Position numbers and translations under genes: made by a program. The notes under the pieces were generated by a model. It was not told the DNA's origin. It did no database searches and saw only the letters and a list, made by a program, of their open reading frames with translations. From Marinilabiliaceae bacterium JC017 (GTDB lineage Bacteria > Bacteroidota > Bacteroidia > Bacteroidales > Marinilabiliaceae), in contig RHGE01000005.1 in NCBI GenBank assembly GCA_004296775.1, positions 60,666 to 124,665 on the forward strand: a DNA stretch of 64,000 nucleotides. Direction: 5' to 3'. Positions 1 to 9,543 of the stretch are shown here, piece after piece (position 1 is the first letter of the stretch; each line of letters begins with the position of its first letter).

Positions 1-2432
1 CCTCCTTCAAAGGCCAAATTAGAGATGCAAAAACCAATGAAACCATCCCCTTTGTAAATGTTATCATCCAAAACACCACCATTGGCACCATGTCTGATTT
101 AGACGGGAATTTCACCCTCACAGCCGAAAAGGTTCCCTGCACTTTGTATATAACCCTCATAGGTTATAAACCACAAAAAATAAGAATAGAAAAAGAAGAT
201 CAGCCTTTGGAAATTCTCCTTGAAGAAGATGTTTATTCTCTGAATGAGGTGGTGGTAAAACCTGATAATTCATATGAACGCTCCTTGTTGAGAAAAGTCA
301 TCAAGAGCCGGAATAAAAATAATCCAGCCAATTTCAAAGTAATAAACTACGATGATTACACCAGAACCACCGTTTTTCTTACTAACCTGGGCATAAAAAC
401 GGCTCAATCCGGAACATTCAAAAAATCGACCGATGCTTTTGTAAAAAATAGTGATTCAACCGTTATGATGCCGTTCTTCATGGATGAAACAATCACTAAC
501 CACCAACGTGATAAAGAAAACAAAATTGACCTTTCCCGGAAAACCTCTCAAAAATCAGATGGTATATTATCGGAGTTAAACACGCAAATCAATAACGTTC
601 TGAATAAGAAACTCACCACTGAATTCAATTTTTACGACAATCAAATCAATATCCTCTCACGAGGTTTTCCCAGTCCTATTTCCAGCACAGCCCTCTTGTA
701 TTACAACATCTATCTAAATGACAGCACCGTCAGTAACAATACCAAATATTACAAATTTGAATTCTACCCCAAAAGCTATAAAAACATCACTTTCAAAGGA
801 CATTTCTGGGTAGAAGAAAACAGCTGGGCACTAACCGAAATAAAAGCCTCCCTACCCAACTCAGCCAACCTGAACTTTGTTAAAGACCTGGAGGTATTTA
901 TCGACTACAAAAAAACAGGTCAGAACCAATGGTTTTATAATTCTCAAAAGATTAACCTGCAACTCACCCTGCGCAAGAAAGAGAGTAAAGATAATGCGCA
1001 TAAAAGCTTTGCCATCCAGAAATTGATTTGTTATCAGGATATCAACACCACATCTGCATCTCCAACCCTCTTATCATCAGTAACTGATTACCATCCAGAT
1101 ACTGAAGAACCGGGGGATGCCCATATCTTAAGAATCAGACAGGAGAGCGCCCCTTTAGACTCTTTTGAACAATCAGCCTACCAGGGCATTCAAACCCTTA
1201 AAGCCAACAAATTCATTAAAGTAGCCGATAAGTTCAGTGCCATGACCATCAACGGTTATTACAATATGAACAAACTAGACCTGGGGCCCTATTTCTCCTT
1301 TTACCGAAAAAATGAAATTGAAGGAGATCGTTTCACACTTCCACTGCGTACCAGCGAAAAGCTGTTTAAAAACTTCATGATTGGTGGTTACCTGGGCTAT
1401 GGTTTCAAGAATAAAGAGTTCGCTCACGGTGGTGACTTGAAATATCAATTACCGGTGAAGAAAAGAACCATTCTTTCTACCGGCTATCATTACGACTATT
1501 TTGATCTGACCCGCAACAAATTCATTGAATTTATAAGGGAGAACCCCTACAACCAGGGAGGAGGAAATATCATTTCAGCCTTTACGTCAGCAGTGCCTAA
1601 CCCGTATATAATGCGCAACCGACATGTCAACATCACGCTGGAACACCAGTTTAATAAAAGCATCGGTATTTTAATACGCCCGTCACTGAATCGCTACTAT
1701 TCCAACTACAATCTCCCTTTTACTTCGCAAGGGATTAATATGTCGCATTTCAACACCCGCAACCTGATGCTTGACCTGCGCCTATCATTCAGCCAGGATT
1801 ATGACGAAGGCTTTTTTTCACGCATTTATTACGGCAATCAGAAACCCGTCTTTCACCTCTCTGCCTTATTAGGCTCTTATGAGGTACCATTAGAAAACGG
1901 GAATAAAAATGGTTTGTATGCCAATTTCAACTTATCCATGAAAAACAGGGTAAACCTGGGCCCTGCCTTTTTAAAATTATTAATTGAAGGCGGCTATATA
2001 TTGGGGGATGTTCCCTATCCATTATTACACCTACCAAGAGGAACACGTGATATTGGGTATGCCCGCTACCATTTTAATCTATTACATCACACATCTTTTG
2101 CCAGTGATTTGTATATAAACACCCATTTAAGTTTCAATGGTGGAGGCATACTACTCAATAAAATACCCCTCATTAACAAACTTAACCTAAGAGAGACTGT
2201 TACCTATAAAGCTTTCTATGGAAAATTACTGGGCAATCACTCTTCTGTTATGGATCTGCCCGGTTTTGTGCAGCCCCCCACTGCCGAGCCCTATATGGAA
2301 ATGGGAGTCGGTATCACCAACATCTTCAAATGCCTTCGCGTGGAATATGTCAACCGGTTAAACAAAGCCGACACCTTCAACAATTTTTCATCTTCACACG
2401 GTATTCGCTTCCGCCTTGAAGTAACATTCTAA
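1..2432 (+). CDS. DUF5686/carboxypeptidase-regulatory-like outer-membrane protein (5' truncated by window edge)
   Basis: The reading frame is open from base 3, so the N-terminus lies outside the window; the first in-frame ATG (base 90) is internal. The visible start is a CarboxypepD_reg-like beta-sandwich (pattern N-V-x-I-x-x-T-x-x-G-T-x-S-D-x-D-G-N-F), followed by a long region rich in alternating aromatic and polar residues and ending in a terminal F, as in outer-membrane beta-barrels. The whole matches the DUF5686 family of Bacteroidota surface proteins, whose function is not established. It is 10 bp upstream of the LtaS-like gene on the same strand, which suggests co-transcription with the sphingolipid genes; a role in lipid or envelope assembly is inference only. 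Confidence 0.8.
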   Translation, partial: SFKGQIRDAKTNETIPFVNVIIQNTTIGTMSDLDGNFTLTAEKVPCTLYITLIGYKPQKIRIEKEDQPLEILLEEDVYSLNEVVVKPDNSYERSLLRKVIKSRNKNNPANFKVINYDDYTRTTVFLTNLGIKTAQSGTFKKSTDAFVKNSDSTVMMPFFMDETITNHQRDKENKIDLSRKTSQKSDGILSELNTQINNVLNKKLTTEFNFYDNQINILSRGFPSPISSTALLYYNIYLNDSTVSNNTKYYKFEFYPKSYKNITFKGHFWVEENSWALTEIKASLPNSANLNFVKDLEVFIDYKKTGQNQWFYNSQKINLQLTLRKKESKDNAHKSFAIQKLICYQDINTTSASPTLLSSVTDYHPDTEEPGDAHILRIRQESAPLDSFEQSAYQGIQTLKANKFIKVADKFSAMTINGYYNMNKLDLGPYFSFYRKNEIEGDRFTLPLRTSEKLFKNFMIGGYLGYGFKNKEFAHGGDLKYQLPVKKRTILSTGYHYDYFDLTRNKFIEFIRENPYNQGGGNIISAFTSAVPNPYIMRNRHVNITLEHQFNKSIGILIRPSLNRYYSNYNLPFTSQGINMSHFNTRNLMLDLRLSFSQDYDEGFFSRIYYGNQKPVFHLSALLGSYEVPLENGNKNGLYANFNLSMKNRVNLGPAFLKLLIEGGYILGDVPYPLLHLPRGTRDIGYARYHFNLLHHTSFASDLYINTHLSFNGGGILLNKIPLINKLNLRETVTYKAFYGKLLGNHSSVMDLPGFVQPPTAEPYMEMGVGITNIFKCLRVEYVNRLNKADTFNNFSSSHGIRFRLEVTF

Positions 2433-2442
2433 TCCAGTCAAC

Positions 2443-4329
2443 ATGCAATCAAGAATTAAAGTTTTACTCTATCAACTTCTGCTTATTTTGGTTCTTTTCC
2501 AGATAAGCAGATTACTGTTTATTGGTTTTAACCAAGCCCTATTCCAAAACATGGCTTGGTCCATTGTTCCATTCCATATACTCCATAGCATCAAATTCGA
2601 CCTGACGGCACTCTGCCTGGTTAACGGTCCCTTTATCTTATTAAGCCTGCTGCCGTTTCGCTGCTGTGAAAAAAGGATCTACCAATATTTCCTGATGGTA
2701 CTCTATGCTGTAACGAACACCGTGGCATTGGTCGCCAACTTTGTGGATATATTCTACTACCCCTATACGCTTAAACGATTAACATTTTCCATTTTCGGAT
2801 ACCTGGGAACGCAGGCCAACATGTCTTCGTTAGGCCTGGAATTCCTCATTACCTACTGGTACGCCTTCGTGGTTATGGGATTTATCGTATTCCTATTAAT
2901 CCGTTTTTATCTTTTCACCCTAAAAAAGCTAACCCCTATCATCGATGCCTTTAGTTATAAAAAAGCATCAGCCCTGTGGCTCCTATCTGCCTATGTGATA
3001 GTGTCAGGTTGTAACGGCAACATAAACCTATGGGGAAATACGCTCTCTATCAAAGACGCAATTGATGACGTTTCACAACCCGAGGAAGCCGGCATCGTTC
3101 TTAATTCCGCCTTCACAATTATTTCATCTTATATGGAGAAAACAGAAAAACCTGCCTTTTTCTCCCGGGATGAATTGAATGTAATTCTTCCCCCTGTACA
3201 TCCTTCCCACAACGACAGCACTTTTCGGCCCGACAATGTGGTTATCATTATCCTGGAAAGTTTCACACGCGAAACTTTTCAAAGCTTAAACCAGGATTTG
3301 GACGGAGGACTTTACAAAGGCTATGCGCCTTTTCTGGATTCATTAATGCAAGAAAGTCTTTATTTCACCAACGCATCGGCCAACGGCCGAAAAAGTATTG
3401 ATGCATTACCAGCCATCCTGGCCTCCATTCCCGCCAACCAAACACCCTTTATCCTGGCCAACGAAAAAGGAGAGAAAGTTGAAAGCCTTACTTCGCATCT
3501 CCGCCAACGAGGTTATAAAACCATGTTCTTTCATGGTTCACACAACACCACCATGGGTTTTGCCAAATTCTGCCAATCAGCCGGTGTAACCCACTACCTG
3601 GGACTGAACGAATATCCCTATTGCGGTGATTTCGATGGTACCTGGGGGATCTGGGACGAACCCTACCTGCAATATATGGCTGAAGAATTAACTAAATGTG
3701 AAAAACCCTTTTTATCAACAGTGTTTACCCTGTCTTCTCACAATCCTTTTGTGGTACCGGACAAATACAAAAACAAGTTTCCAAAGGGAACCAATGGCAT
3801 ACATGAAACCATGGGTTATACCGATCATGCCTTACGCGAATTCTTCAATAAGGCTAAAACCAAGCCCTGGTTTAATAACACCCTGTTTGTAATCACCGCC
3901 GATCATTCCATTACCCCCTACCACAAGGAATATGCGACTTCGGGAAATGCTTTTGCGGTGCCATTGATGTTTTATGCCCCGGGAAGAGATACCTTGAAAG
4001 GTAAAAGGGAAGAAAGGGTTCAACATATCGATATTTTCCCAACCGTATTAAACTATCTCAATTATAACGAACCATTTAATTCGGCCGGTCATAATTTATT
4101 GGATCCACAGGAGCCGACGTTTACGGTCAACCTCATCAACCAATGCTACCAGATGACACAAGGAGACTATTTATTACTCTTTGACGGACAAAAAAGCATT
4201 GCGCTATTTAATCTGAAGGAAGACCGGTACCAAAAACACAACCTGCTTACCAATCAAACCATTCAAGTTAGACAAATGGAAGCACGCCTGAAGGGATGGA
4301 TCCAACGCTATAACCCTCAAAAACATTAA
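2443..4329 (+). CDS. LTA synthase-like membrane phosphotransferase (alkaline phosphatase superfamily)
   Basis: This 628-residue protein has about five hydrophobic helices in the first 200 residues and then an extracytoplasmic sulfatase/phosphoglycerol-transferase domain. Visible active-site motifs are ILESFTRETF (metal-binding Glu and the nucleophile-type Thr), FHGSHNT, and TADHSITPYH (metal ligands Asp-His). The family moves phospho-head groups such as phosphoglycerol or phosphoethanolamine from lipids to acceptors outside the inner membrane. Its position directly before serine palmitoyltransferase suggests it decorates a sphingolipid, for instance making a phospho-ceramide, but the substrate cannot be read from sequence. 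The family call is firm and the substrate is inference. Confidence 0.82.
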   Translation: MQSRIKVLLYQLLLILVLFQISRLLFIGFNQALFQNMAWSIVPFHILHSIKFDLTALCLVNGPFILLSLLPFRCCEKRIYQYFLMVLYAVTNTVALVANFVDIFYYPYTLKRLTFSIFGYLGTQANMSSLGLEFLITYWYAFVVMGFIVFLLIRFYLFTLKKLTPIIDAFSYKKASALWLLSAYVIVSGCNGNINLWGNTLSIKDAIDDVSQPEEAGIVLNSAFTIISSYMEKTEKPAFFSRDELNVILPPVHPSHNDSTFRPDNVVIIILESFTRETFQSLNQDLDGGLYKGYAPFLDSLMQESLYFTNASANGRKSIDALPAILASIPANQTPFILANEKGEKVESLTSHLRQRGYKTMFFHGSHNTTMGFAKFCQSAGVTHYLGLNEYPYCGDFDGTWGIWDEPYLQYMAEELTKCEKPFLSTVFTLSSHNPFVVPDKYKNKFPKGTNGIHETMGYTDHALREFFNKAKTKPWFNNTLFVITADHSITPYHKEYATSGNAFAVPLMFYAPGRDTLKGKREERVQHIDIFPTVLNYLNYNEPFNSAGHNLLDPQEPTFTVNLINQCYQMTQGDYLLLFDGQKSIALFNLKEDRYQKHNLLTNQTIQVRQMEARLKGWIQRYNPQKH

Positions 4330-4407
4330 CACCAGGAGGATAATTATCTAAAGCACATTACACACATTAAAGGAAAGACTAATACAATATAAAGGAGGAA
4401 GATAACC

Positions 4408-5616
4408 ATGAGTAAGTACGACTTTGTCAAGAATAGCAACCTTGTTATTCAAGCTAAACTATTGCGCCAAACCAACATGTACCCCTATTTTCGTTCTATA
4501 TCATCACCCCAATCAAACACAACCATCATTGAAGGGAAGGAAGTGCTCATGTTTGGTTCCAATAATTACCTGGGACTTAACAATCACCCTAAAATAAAAG
4601 AAGCGGCCAAACAAGCCATTGACAAATACGGCACCTCCTGCACAGGGAGTCGCTTTATGAATGGCACCATTGACCTTCACCTGGAATTGGAGAATGAATT
4701 AAAGGATTTCCTGGATAAAGAAGCCGTTATCATTTTCCCCACCGGATTCCAGGTAAACACAGGCGTTATTCCGGCCATGGCAGGGAAAGGTGACTATATT
4801 TTCATCGATGAACTCAATCATGCATCCATCATCGACGGTTGTCGAATGAGTGTGGCCCAACGCCTCAAATACAAGCACAATGACATTTCGGATTTAAGCC
4901 GCAAACTCAACCGGGTAAAAAACTGCGAGGGAACAAAACTGATTATTACCGACGGCATTTTCTCTATGGATGGTGACATTGCCAGGTTAGATAAAATAAC
5001 CCGGGAAGCCCGCAAAAACGACGCCTTCACCTTTGTTGATTGTGCCCATGCCCTGGGGGTAATTGGAAAACACGGAGCAGGTACGGCTTCTCACTTTGGC
5101 ATTACCGACCAGGTGGACCTCATTGGTGGTACATTTAGTAAATCCATGGCATCGGTAGGTGGTTTTGTAGCAGGAAACAATGACATTATCGATTACCTGC
5201 GACACGCCTCCCGCTCCTATATGTTCAGTGCCAGTCTGCCTCCTGCCTCTACCGCCAGTGTATTGGCTGCTCTTAAACTGATTAAATCCGATGATTCATT
5301 CCGGCAAAACCTATGGAAAAACACACATTATGCACTGCGATTAATGCGGGAACATAACCTGGATATCGGCCTGGCAGAAACCCCCATTATTCCTATTTAT
5401 ATCCGTGACAGCATCCTCACATTCCGCGTTGCAAAGGAACTCCTGGACAAAGGCATCTATGTTAATCCGGTGGTTGCCCCCGGTGTAAAAGAGACCGACG
5501 CCTTATTGCGTTTCTCTTTAACAGCTGCGCACACCAATGAACAAATAGAATATGCCATAGAGCAAATTTCCAATACCATTAAAGCACACATTCCACAGGA
5601 AGCACTATGTCTGTAA
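4408..5616 (+). CDS. spt: Serine palmitoyltransferase (alpha-oxoamine synthase family)
   Basis: This 402-residue fold-type I PLP enzyme is of the KBL/AONS/SPT family. It condenses serine with an acyl-CoA to 3-ketosphinganine, the first committed step of sphingolipid synthesis, in the cytoplasm or at the inner membrane. The PLP lysine is K245 in GGTFSKSMAS. H138 (ELNHAS) stacks on the cofactor and D211 (DCAHALG) contacts the ring nitrogen; GSNNYLGL near residue 50 is the usual family signature. SPT is preferred over 8-amino-7-oxononanoate synthase or 2-amino-3-ketobutyrate ligase because the next two genes are ceramide synthase and reductase candidates. A clear AAAGGAGG sits about 10 nt before the ATG, which is unusual in this AT-rich, SD-poor genome. 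It overlaps the next gene by 10 bp. Confidence 0.9.
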   Translation: MSKYDFVKNSNLVIQAKLLRQTNMYPYFRSISSPQSNTTIIEGKEVLMFGSNNYLGLNNHPKIKEAAKQAIDKYGTSCTGSRFMNGTIDLHLELENELKDFLDKEAVIIFPTGFQVNTGVIPAMAGKGDYIFIDELNHASIIDGCRMSVAQRLKYKHNDISDLSRKLNRVKNCEGTKLIITDGIFSMDGDIARLDKITREARKNDAFTFVDCAHALGVIGKHGAGTASHFGITDQVDLIGGTFSKSMASVGGFVAGNNDIIDYLRHASRSYMFSASLPPASTASVLAALKLIKSDDSFRQNLWKNTHYALRLMREHNLDIGLAETPIIPIYIRDSILTFRVAKELLDKGIYVNPVVAPGVKETDALLRFSLTAAHTNEQIEYAIEQISNTIKAHIPQEALCL

Positions 5617-6737
5617 CGATAAAAGAGGTTAATTCAAAAAAAGAACTGAAGCAGTTCATCAACTTTTACACCCACCTGTACCACAAAAACAAGCAGGTGG
5701 CTTTTCCCCTTATCATGGATGAAATGTCGACATTGAGAAGGGATAAAAATCCGGCACACCAGTTTTGCCAGTGTCGCTATTGGGTGGCCTGCCGCAATAA
5801 TGAAATTGTCGGACGAATTGCGGCCATTATCAACCAAAAGGAACAAGAGAAACAGCAGGAACCCATTGGCCGTTTCGGCTGGTTTGACTTTAAAGACGAT
5901 GTGGAAATCTCGTCCGCCCTATTCAATACCGCCATGGAATGGCTCTCGAGCCATGGTGTGACAAAAATGCATGGCCCCATGGGATTCACCGACATGGACC
6001 GGCAAGGTTTACTGATACAAGGATATGAACTGCCCGGCACCATGGCCACCCTTTACAATTATCCCTATTACGAAAAGCACTTCGCGCAATTGGGATTAAC
6101 AAAGAGCACCGATTGGATAGAGTTTGAGCTACAAACCGATCCGCAGGCAACCCGGCTGTTAACGCAACTGGCTCAAAGAGCCCTGCAATATAACGGCCTA
6201 CAAAGCTTGAAGATGAAATCGGCCAAACAGTTAAAACAACTGGCCCCTGACATATTCCACCTGATTAACGATGCTTATAAAGACCTCTATGGTTATATTC
6301 CACTAACCAGGGATCAAATCAACTATTACACCAAAGCCTACCTTGACTTTGTCAACTTAAAGCTGATTAGTGTGGTAGTAGACGAGGCGGGCAAACTAGT
6401 TGGGGTGGGAATATCCATGCCATCCTTTACGCAAGCCTTGCAGAAAACCAAAGGCAAACTTTTCCCTTTTGGTTTCATGCACCTGCTTAAAGCCCTTAAG
6501 AAAAACGACAAACTGGATCTTTACCTGATTGCTGTGGCTGATGCGTATCAAAACAAAGGGGTAACTGCCATTATAATGAGCGATATTGCAAACGGTGCAG
6601 CCGAATTGGGCATACACACGGCAGAAACCAACATTGAGCTGGAAGACAATCACCAGGTACAGGCCATGTGGCGCTTCCTGCCCAACAAGCAACACAAACG
6701 ACGCCGCTGTTACATTAAAAGCTTAAAACATGACTAG
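5607..6737 (+). CDS. GNAT-fold protein, candidate bacterial ceramide synthase
   Basis: A 376-residue protein with a GNAT-like core. A long N-terminal part contains a basic loop, then a GPMGFTDMDRQG segment and a YNYPYYEKHF motif, typical of the large GNAT family next to bacterial serine palmitoyltransferases. A C-terminal half (about residues 200-350) resembles a second acetyltransferase lobe. Members of this family in Caulobacter act as bacterial ceramide synthase, N-acylating the sphingoid base. The gene overlaps SPT by 10 bp and the reductase by 8 bp, so the three are probably translationally coupled. No signal peptide is seen. The function is inferred from family and position; acyl chain choice is unknown. 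Confidence 0.75.
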   Translation: MSVTIKEVNSKKELKQFINFYTHLYHKNKQVAFPLIMDEMSTLRRDKNPAHQFCQCRYWVACRNNEIVGRIAAIINQKEQEKQQEPIGRFGWFDFKDDVEISSALFNTAMEWLSSHGVTKMHGPMGFTDMDRQGLLIQGYELPGTMATLYNYPYYEKHFAQLGLTKSTDWIEFELQTDPQATRLLTQLAQRALQYNGLQSLKMKSAKQLKQLAPDIFHLINDAYKDLYGYIPLTRDQINYYTKAYLDFVNLKLISVVVDEAGKLVGVGISMPSFTQALQKTKGKLFPFGFMHLLKALKKNDKLDLYLIAVADAYQNKGVTAIIMSDIANGAAELGIHTAETNIELEDNHQVQAMWRFLPNKQHKRRRCYIKSLKHD

Positions 6738-7734
6738 AGTACTTATTACCGGAGCCAGTGGATTTATTGGCAGTTTCTTGGTAGAAGAAGGCCTGCGTCA
6801 ACCATACGAAATATACGCGGGGGTTCGCAGCTCCAGCAGCCTGAAATATTTACAGGACAAGCGCATCCACATTCTTCCATTGGAGCTTTCTGATCCTGAA
6901 AAACTAAAGTTGAAATGGCAGGAGCTGAAAACACACATGCCGGCCTTCGACTATGTTATACACAATGCCGGCGTAACACAGGTTGTTGATCCCCTCGACT
7001 TTCAGCGGGTCAACAGCCAGTGTACCCAAAACCTGGTACAGTCGTTGACAGAAGCCAACTTCCGTCCGAAGAAATTCATCCTCATGAGCAGCCTGGCTGC
7101 TCATGGACCGGGCAATTCAAAAACACTGGCTCCCATTGAGCCTGCCGATACGCCCACCCCCATCACCTACTATGGAAAAAGTAAGCTGATGGCCGAACAG
7201 TATCTGACGTCGCAACAGCAGGTCCCTTACTTGATATTTCGACCAACAGCGGTGTATGGCCCCCGGGATAAAGATTTCTTATCCTTTTTCAAGACCATTA
7301 AATACCACCTGGAACCCTACCTGGGAAGTCCGCAGCAACAGTTATCATTCATCTATGTGAAAGATTTGGCCCGGCTAATATTTCATTCCCTGGAGAGTAA
7401 CGTCTCCGGGCAGTATTTCTTTGCTTCCGATGGCAATAATTACACTTGCTCCCAACTGGCAGCAATAGCAAAAACGGTGTTGAACAAACGCACCCTGCCC
7501 ATTCGTTTTCCCAAACCATTAGTGAAGAGCATCGCCTTTATGGCAGAAACCATTGCCAGGCTAATGCAGCAAACATCGGTGCTCAACCGGGACAAATACA
7601 AGGAGCTCACCAGCATTAACTGGGGCTGCAACGCCACCCAAACACTGGATACCTTTAATTTCAAACCGGCATACAACCTGGAGAAAGGTGTACGGGAAGT
7701 TGTGGAATGGTATCAACAAAACAAATGGTTATGA
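6730..7734 (+). CDS. NAD(P)-dependent epimerase/dehydratase-family protein, candidate ceramide reductase
   Basis: This 334-residue extended short-chain dehydrogenase has an N-terminal Rossmann motif GASGFIG (residues 7-13), HNAGVTQV, SSLAAHG and the catalytic YGKSK (Tyr-x-x-x-Lys). Related proteins in sphingolipid clusters (CerR of Caulobacter) reduce the 3-keto group of the ceramide precursor. The neighbourhood supports this over a sugar epimerase: it sits between a GNAT ceramide-synthase candidate (8-bp overlap) and DUF4833 (ATGA overlap). Whether it acts on ketosphinganine or ketoceramide cannot be decided here. Confidence 0.78.
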   Translation: MTRVLITGASGFIGSFLVEEGLRQPYEIYAGVRSSSSLKYLQDKRIHILPLELSDPEKLKLKWQELKTHMPAFDYVIHNAGVTQVVDPLDFQRVNSQCTQNLVQSLTEANFRPKKFILMSSLAAHGPGNSKTLAPIEPADTPTPITYYGKSKLMAEQYLTSQQQVPYLIFRPTAVYGPRDKDFLSFFKTIKYHLEPYLGSPQQQLSFIYVKDLARLIFHSLESNVSGQYFFASDGNNYTCSQLAAIAKTVLNKRTLPIRFPKPLVKSIAFMAETIARLMQQTSVLNRDKYKELTSINWGCNATQTLDTFNFKPAYNLEKGVREVVEWYQQNKWL

Positions 7735-8255
7735 ATTTAGTAACCCTATCGCTTGTGCTGTTATCGGCGTTCACCAATCCGGTGGTCTCCTACCCGGTTC
7801 CCGAGAAGGGCCCCGGGCACCTTTTCTATATCCAGCGGTCGCTCAACCGCAATACGGTGGTTTATGAAGCTAACTTCGATGAGCAGGGTAACCTGGATGC
7901 CGCCAACCCGGTTAAGATCTACTGGGTGATGTATGAAAAGGAAGGCAATATTGAAGAATTAACTTACCTGGAAAGGAAATTTGCCTATGGCATTAACTTC
8001 CATCCGGTGGAAAACCAACCAAACGTATTTGACATCCGCATGGTAAGCTATGATACACTCAGGCTTTGCTTGAAACAGACTGCTCCTTATAACGCAATTA
8101 TCACATTTTCCGACGATTCAAAAGAGCAACAGTTAGACCATATATATATACATGGTAATAATGCAGGGTTATTTTCAAAAGTGGATTACCTGGAGGTATA
8201 TACCAACCAAGGTGAAAACAGTGATTTGACACGAAAAACCATCACTATTGAGTAA
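7731..8255 (+). CDS. DUF4833 secreted protein, last gene of the sphingolipid cluster
   Basis: The start is placed at the ATG at 7731, which overlaps the stop of the reductase gene as ATGA, rather than the GTG-type start at 7707; this gives a signal peptide (MNLVTLSLVLLSAFTNPVVS) at the very N-terminus. The mature part is about 155 residues, predicted mostly beta, with the NTVVYEAN and NPVKIYWV segments that mark DUF4833. The biochemical role is unknown. Its conserved linkage to sphingolipid genes suggests a periplasmic lipid-binding or transport job, which is inference. Confidence 0.75.
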   Translation: MNLVTLSLVLLSAFTNPVVSYPVPEKGPGHLFYIQRSLNRNTVVYEANFDEQGNLDAANPVKIYWVMYEKEGNIEELTYLERKFAYGINFHPVENQPNVFDIRMVSYDTLRLCLKQTAPYNAIITFSDDSKEQQLDHIYIHGNNAGLFSKVDYLEVYTNQGENSDLTRKTITIE

Positions 8256-8557
8256 AGCATCCTTCATTTCACATTTCTCTCCTTCTCTTTTCTTTAGCGA
8301 AGGGAAGAATGTGAATTGAACCACCGAAAAATCATTTGTACCGGTTTCCCAACGATCCGTACCATCGGGGGAACGATGCGGACCATTCAAGAATGAGACG
8401 GACGGGGTATTTTTGATGTCTTTTCTGATCCCTACTGATGCTTTATGAAGCTGTATCATTTTATTGCCTCCCATTATTAAACATTACCGGGACCTTGCTT
8501 CTCATGATTGTTACGGGCTGGTTTTTCTCATCTACCCGGGCATTCCCTGCTGGGAGC
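8256..8557. other. Non-coding gap before the 23-bp array
   Basis: I see no credible gene here. An imperfect hairpin follows the DUF4833 stop (TTCACATT at about 8272 pairing with AATGTGAA at about 8309) but has no T-run, so I do not call it a terminator. The rest is unremarkable. Confidence 0.4.
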
Positions 8558-8847
8558 CACACTCGACTGGTAGTGGGTGTCACACCCGACTGGTAGTGAG
8601 TGTCACACTCGACTGGTAGTGAGTGTCACACTCGACTGATAGTGAGTGTCGCACTCGGCTGGTAGTGGGTGTCGCACTCGACTGGTAGTGAGTGTCGCAC
8701 CCGACTGGTAGTGAGTGTCATACTCGACTGGTTGTGGGTGTCACACCCGACTGGTAGTGGGTGTCACACTCGGCTGATAGTGGGTGTCGCACTCGACTGG
8801 TAGTGGGTATCGCACTCGGCAGGTAGTGGGTGTCACACTCGGCTGGT
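8558..8847. repeat. 23-bp tandem repeat array, 12 full units plus a partial
   Basis: Units start every 23 bp from 8558 (8558, 8581, 8604 and so on to 8811) and read CACACTCGACTGG followed by TAGTGAGTGT with few substitutions. The unit junctions form short palindromes: GAGTGT-C-ACACTC, or GGGTGT-C-ACACCC where both arms changed together (junctions at about 8580 and 8741). Other junctions carry single mismatches, so the paired changes are only partial. Because 23 is not a multiple of 3, the array does not encode a simple repeat peptide. It lies downstream of the sphingolipid cluster and probably forms part of its 3' transcript region or is intergenic. There are no unique spacers, so it is not a CRISPR. 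Confidence 0.95.
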
Positions 8848-8952
8848 CACACGGGATTGCCGACTTTTTCTTAATCACGCTTTCCTTTCCCGTCACGATT
8901 GCTTTTTTTTTCGTGTTACCCCGCCGACCGTGATGGTGCTGCGGCAGGGGGC

Positions 8953-9060
8953 GCAGTGGTAGCTGGCTGCCGGGTGGCCTGATGTGGCGCTGGCGGGCGG
9001 AGGCGACAAGGGAGCCCACGTACCGCCAATGCGCCACACAGGCTACCCGGTGGCCACTAC
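8953..9060. repeat. GC-rich imperfect inverted repeat (about 40-bp arms)
   Basis: The left arm (about 8953-8995; contains GCCGGGTGGCCTG and TGTGGCGC) pairs with the right arm (about 9023-9060; contains GCGCCACACAGGCTACCCGG) with a few bulges, leaving a loop of about 28 nt. The surrounding 8925-9090 is far richer in G+C than its flanks. No protein is convincing here; the minus-strand open frame over it runs into the tandem array. It could be a structured RNA, a miniature mobile element or the relic of one. Confidence 0.75.
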
Positions 9061-9543
9061 AAACGGAGCACCCGCCCGGCCGCCCTGAATAACATTTTCT
9101 GTTATGAATCAAGAAGGCATTTGGCAATTTTTATTCTTTTCCAGGTTTAAAAGGCCCTTGAAGCAGCAAAAATTAAAAAGGACTATGTCTTTCTTCCGAC
9201 CCCGATTTACAATTTGTAAATACGGCACCTGTTTTAGTGCATTTTTTATCTCTGAATTAATATTGACGTAACAATTTGAAGTTTTTTAAACATTTTTTAA
9301 TACAATTCCCCATCCCAAAAGAGACAAAATAAGACCTTATTTCCCCCTGAACCCTTGTAAAACCTTACTCAACCATCCTGATATTCCTCTTTTTTGAAAT
9401 AACCCCCCTTAAAATAAACCCTACAGCCCAAAAATAACAAATGTTGTACCCCATACCCTTCCATAACTAACCCTCTTTTCCCCTTTTACCTCTTTTTAAC
9501 ACTGCACCCCCAGTTTTTTAACCTCACTTTAGAAATTTTTATC
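9061..9543. other. Non-coding leader region
   Basis: AT-rich sequence between the GC-rich inverted repeat and the promoter of the secreted-protein gene at 9616. I see no open frame with family features and no clear repeat. Confidence 0.4.

Noticed and set aside
8558..8847. Possible CRISPR array
   Set aside because: Units are directly abutting without unique spacers; the same applies to the arrays at 21580 and 41943. No cas genes are present.
8741..9127. Minus-strand 128-residue frame over the array and GC-rich island
   Set aside because: It is low-complexity, spans two different repeat types and has no family features or start signal.
9100..9543. Possible gene in the gap before 9616
   Set aside because: No frame of useful length with coding character; the sequence is AT-rich leader with short homopolymers.
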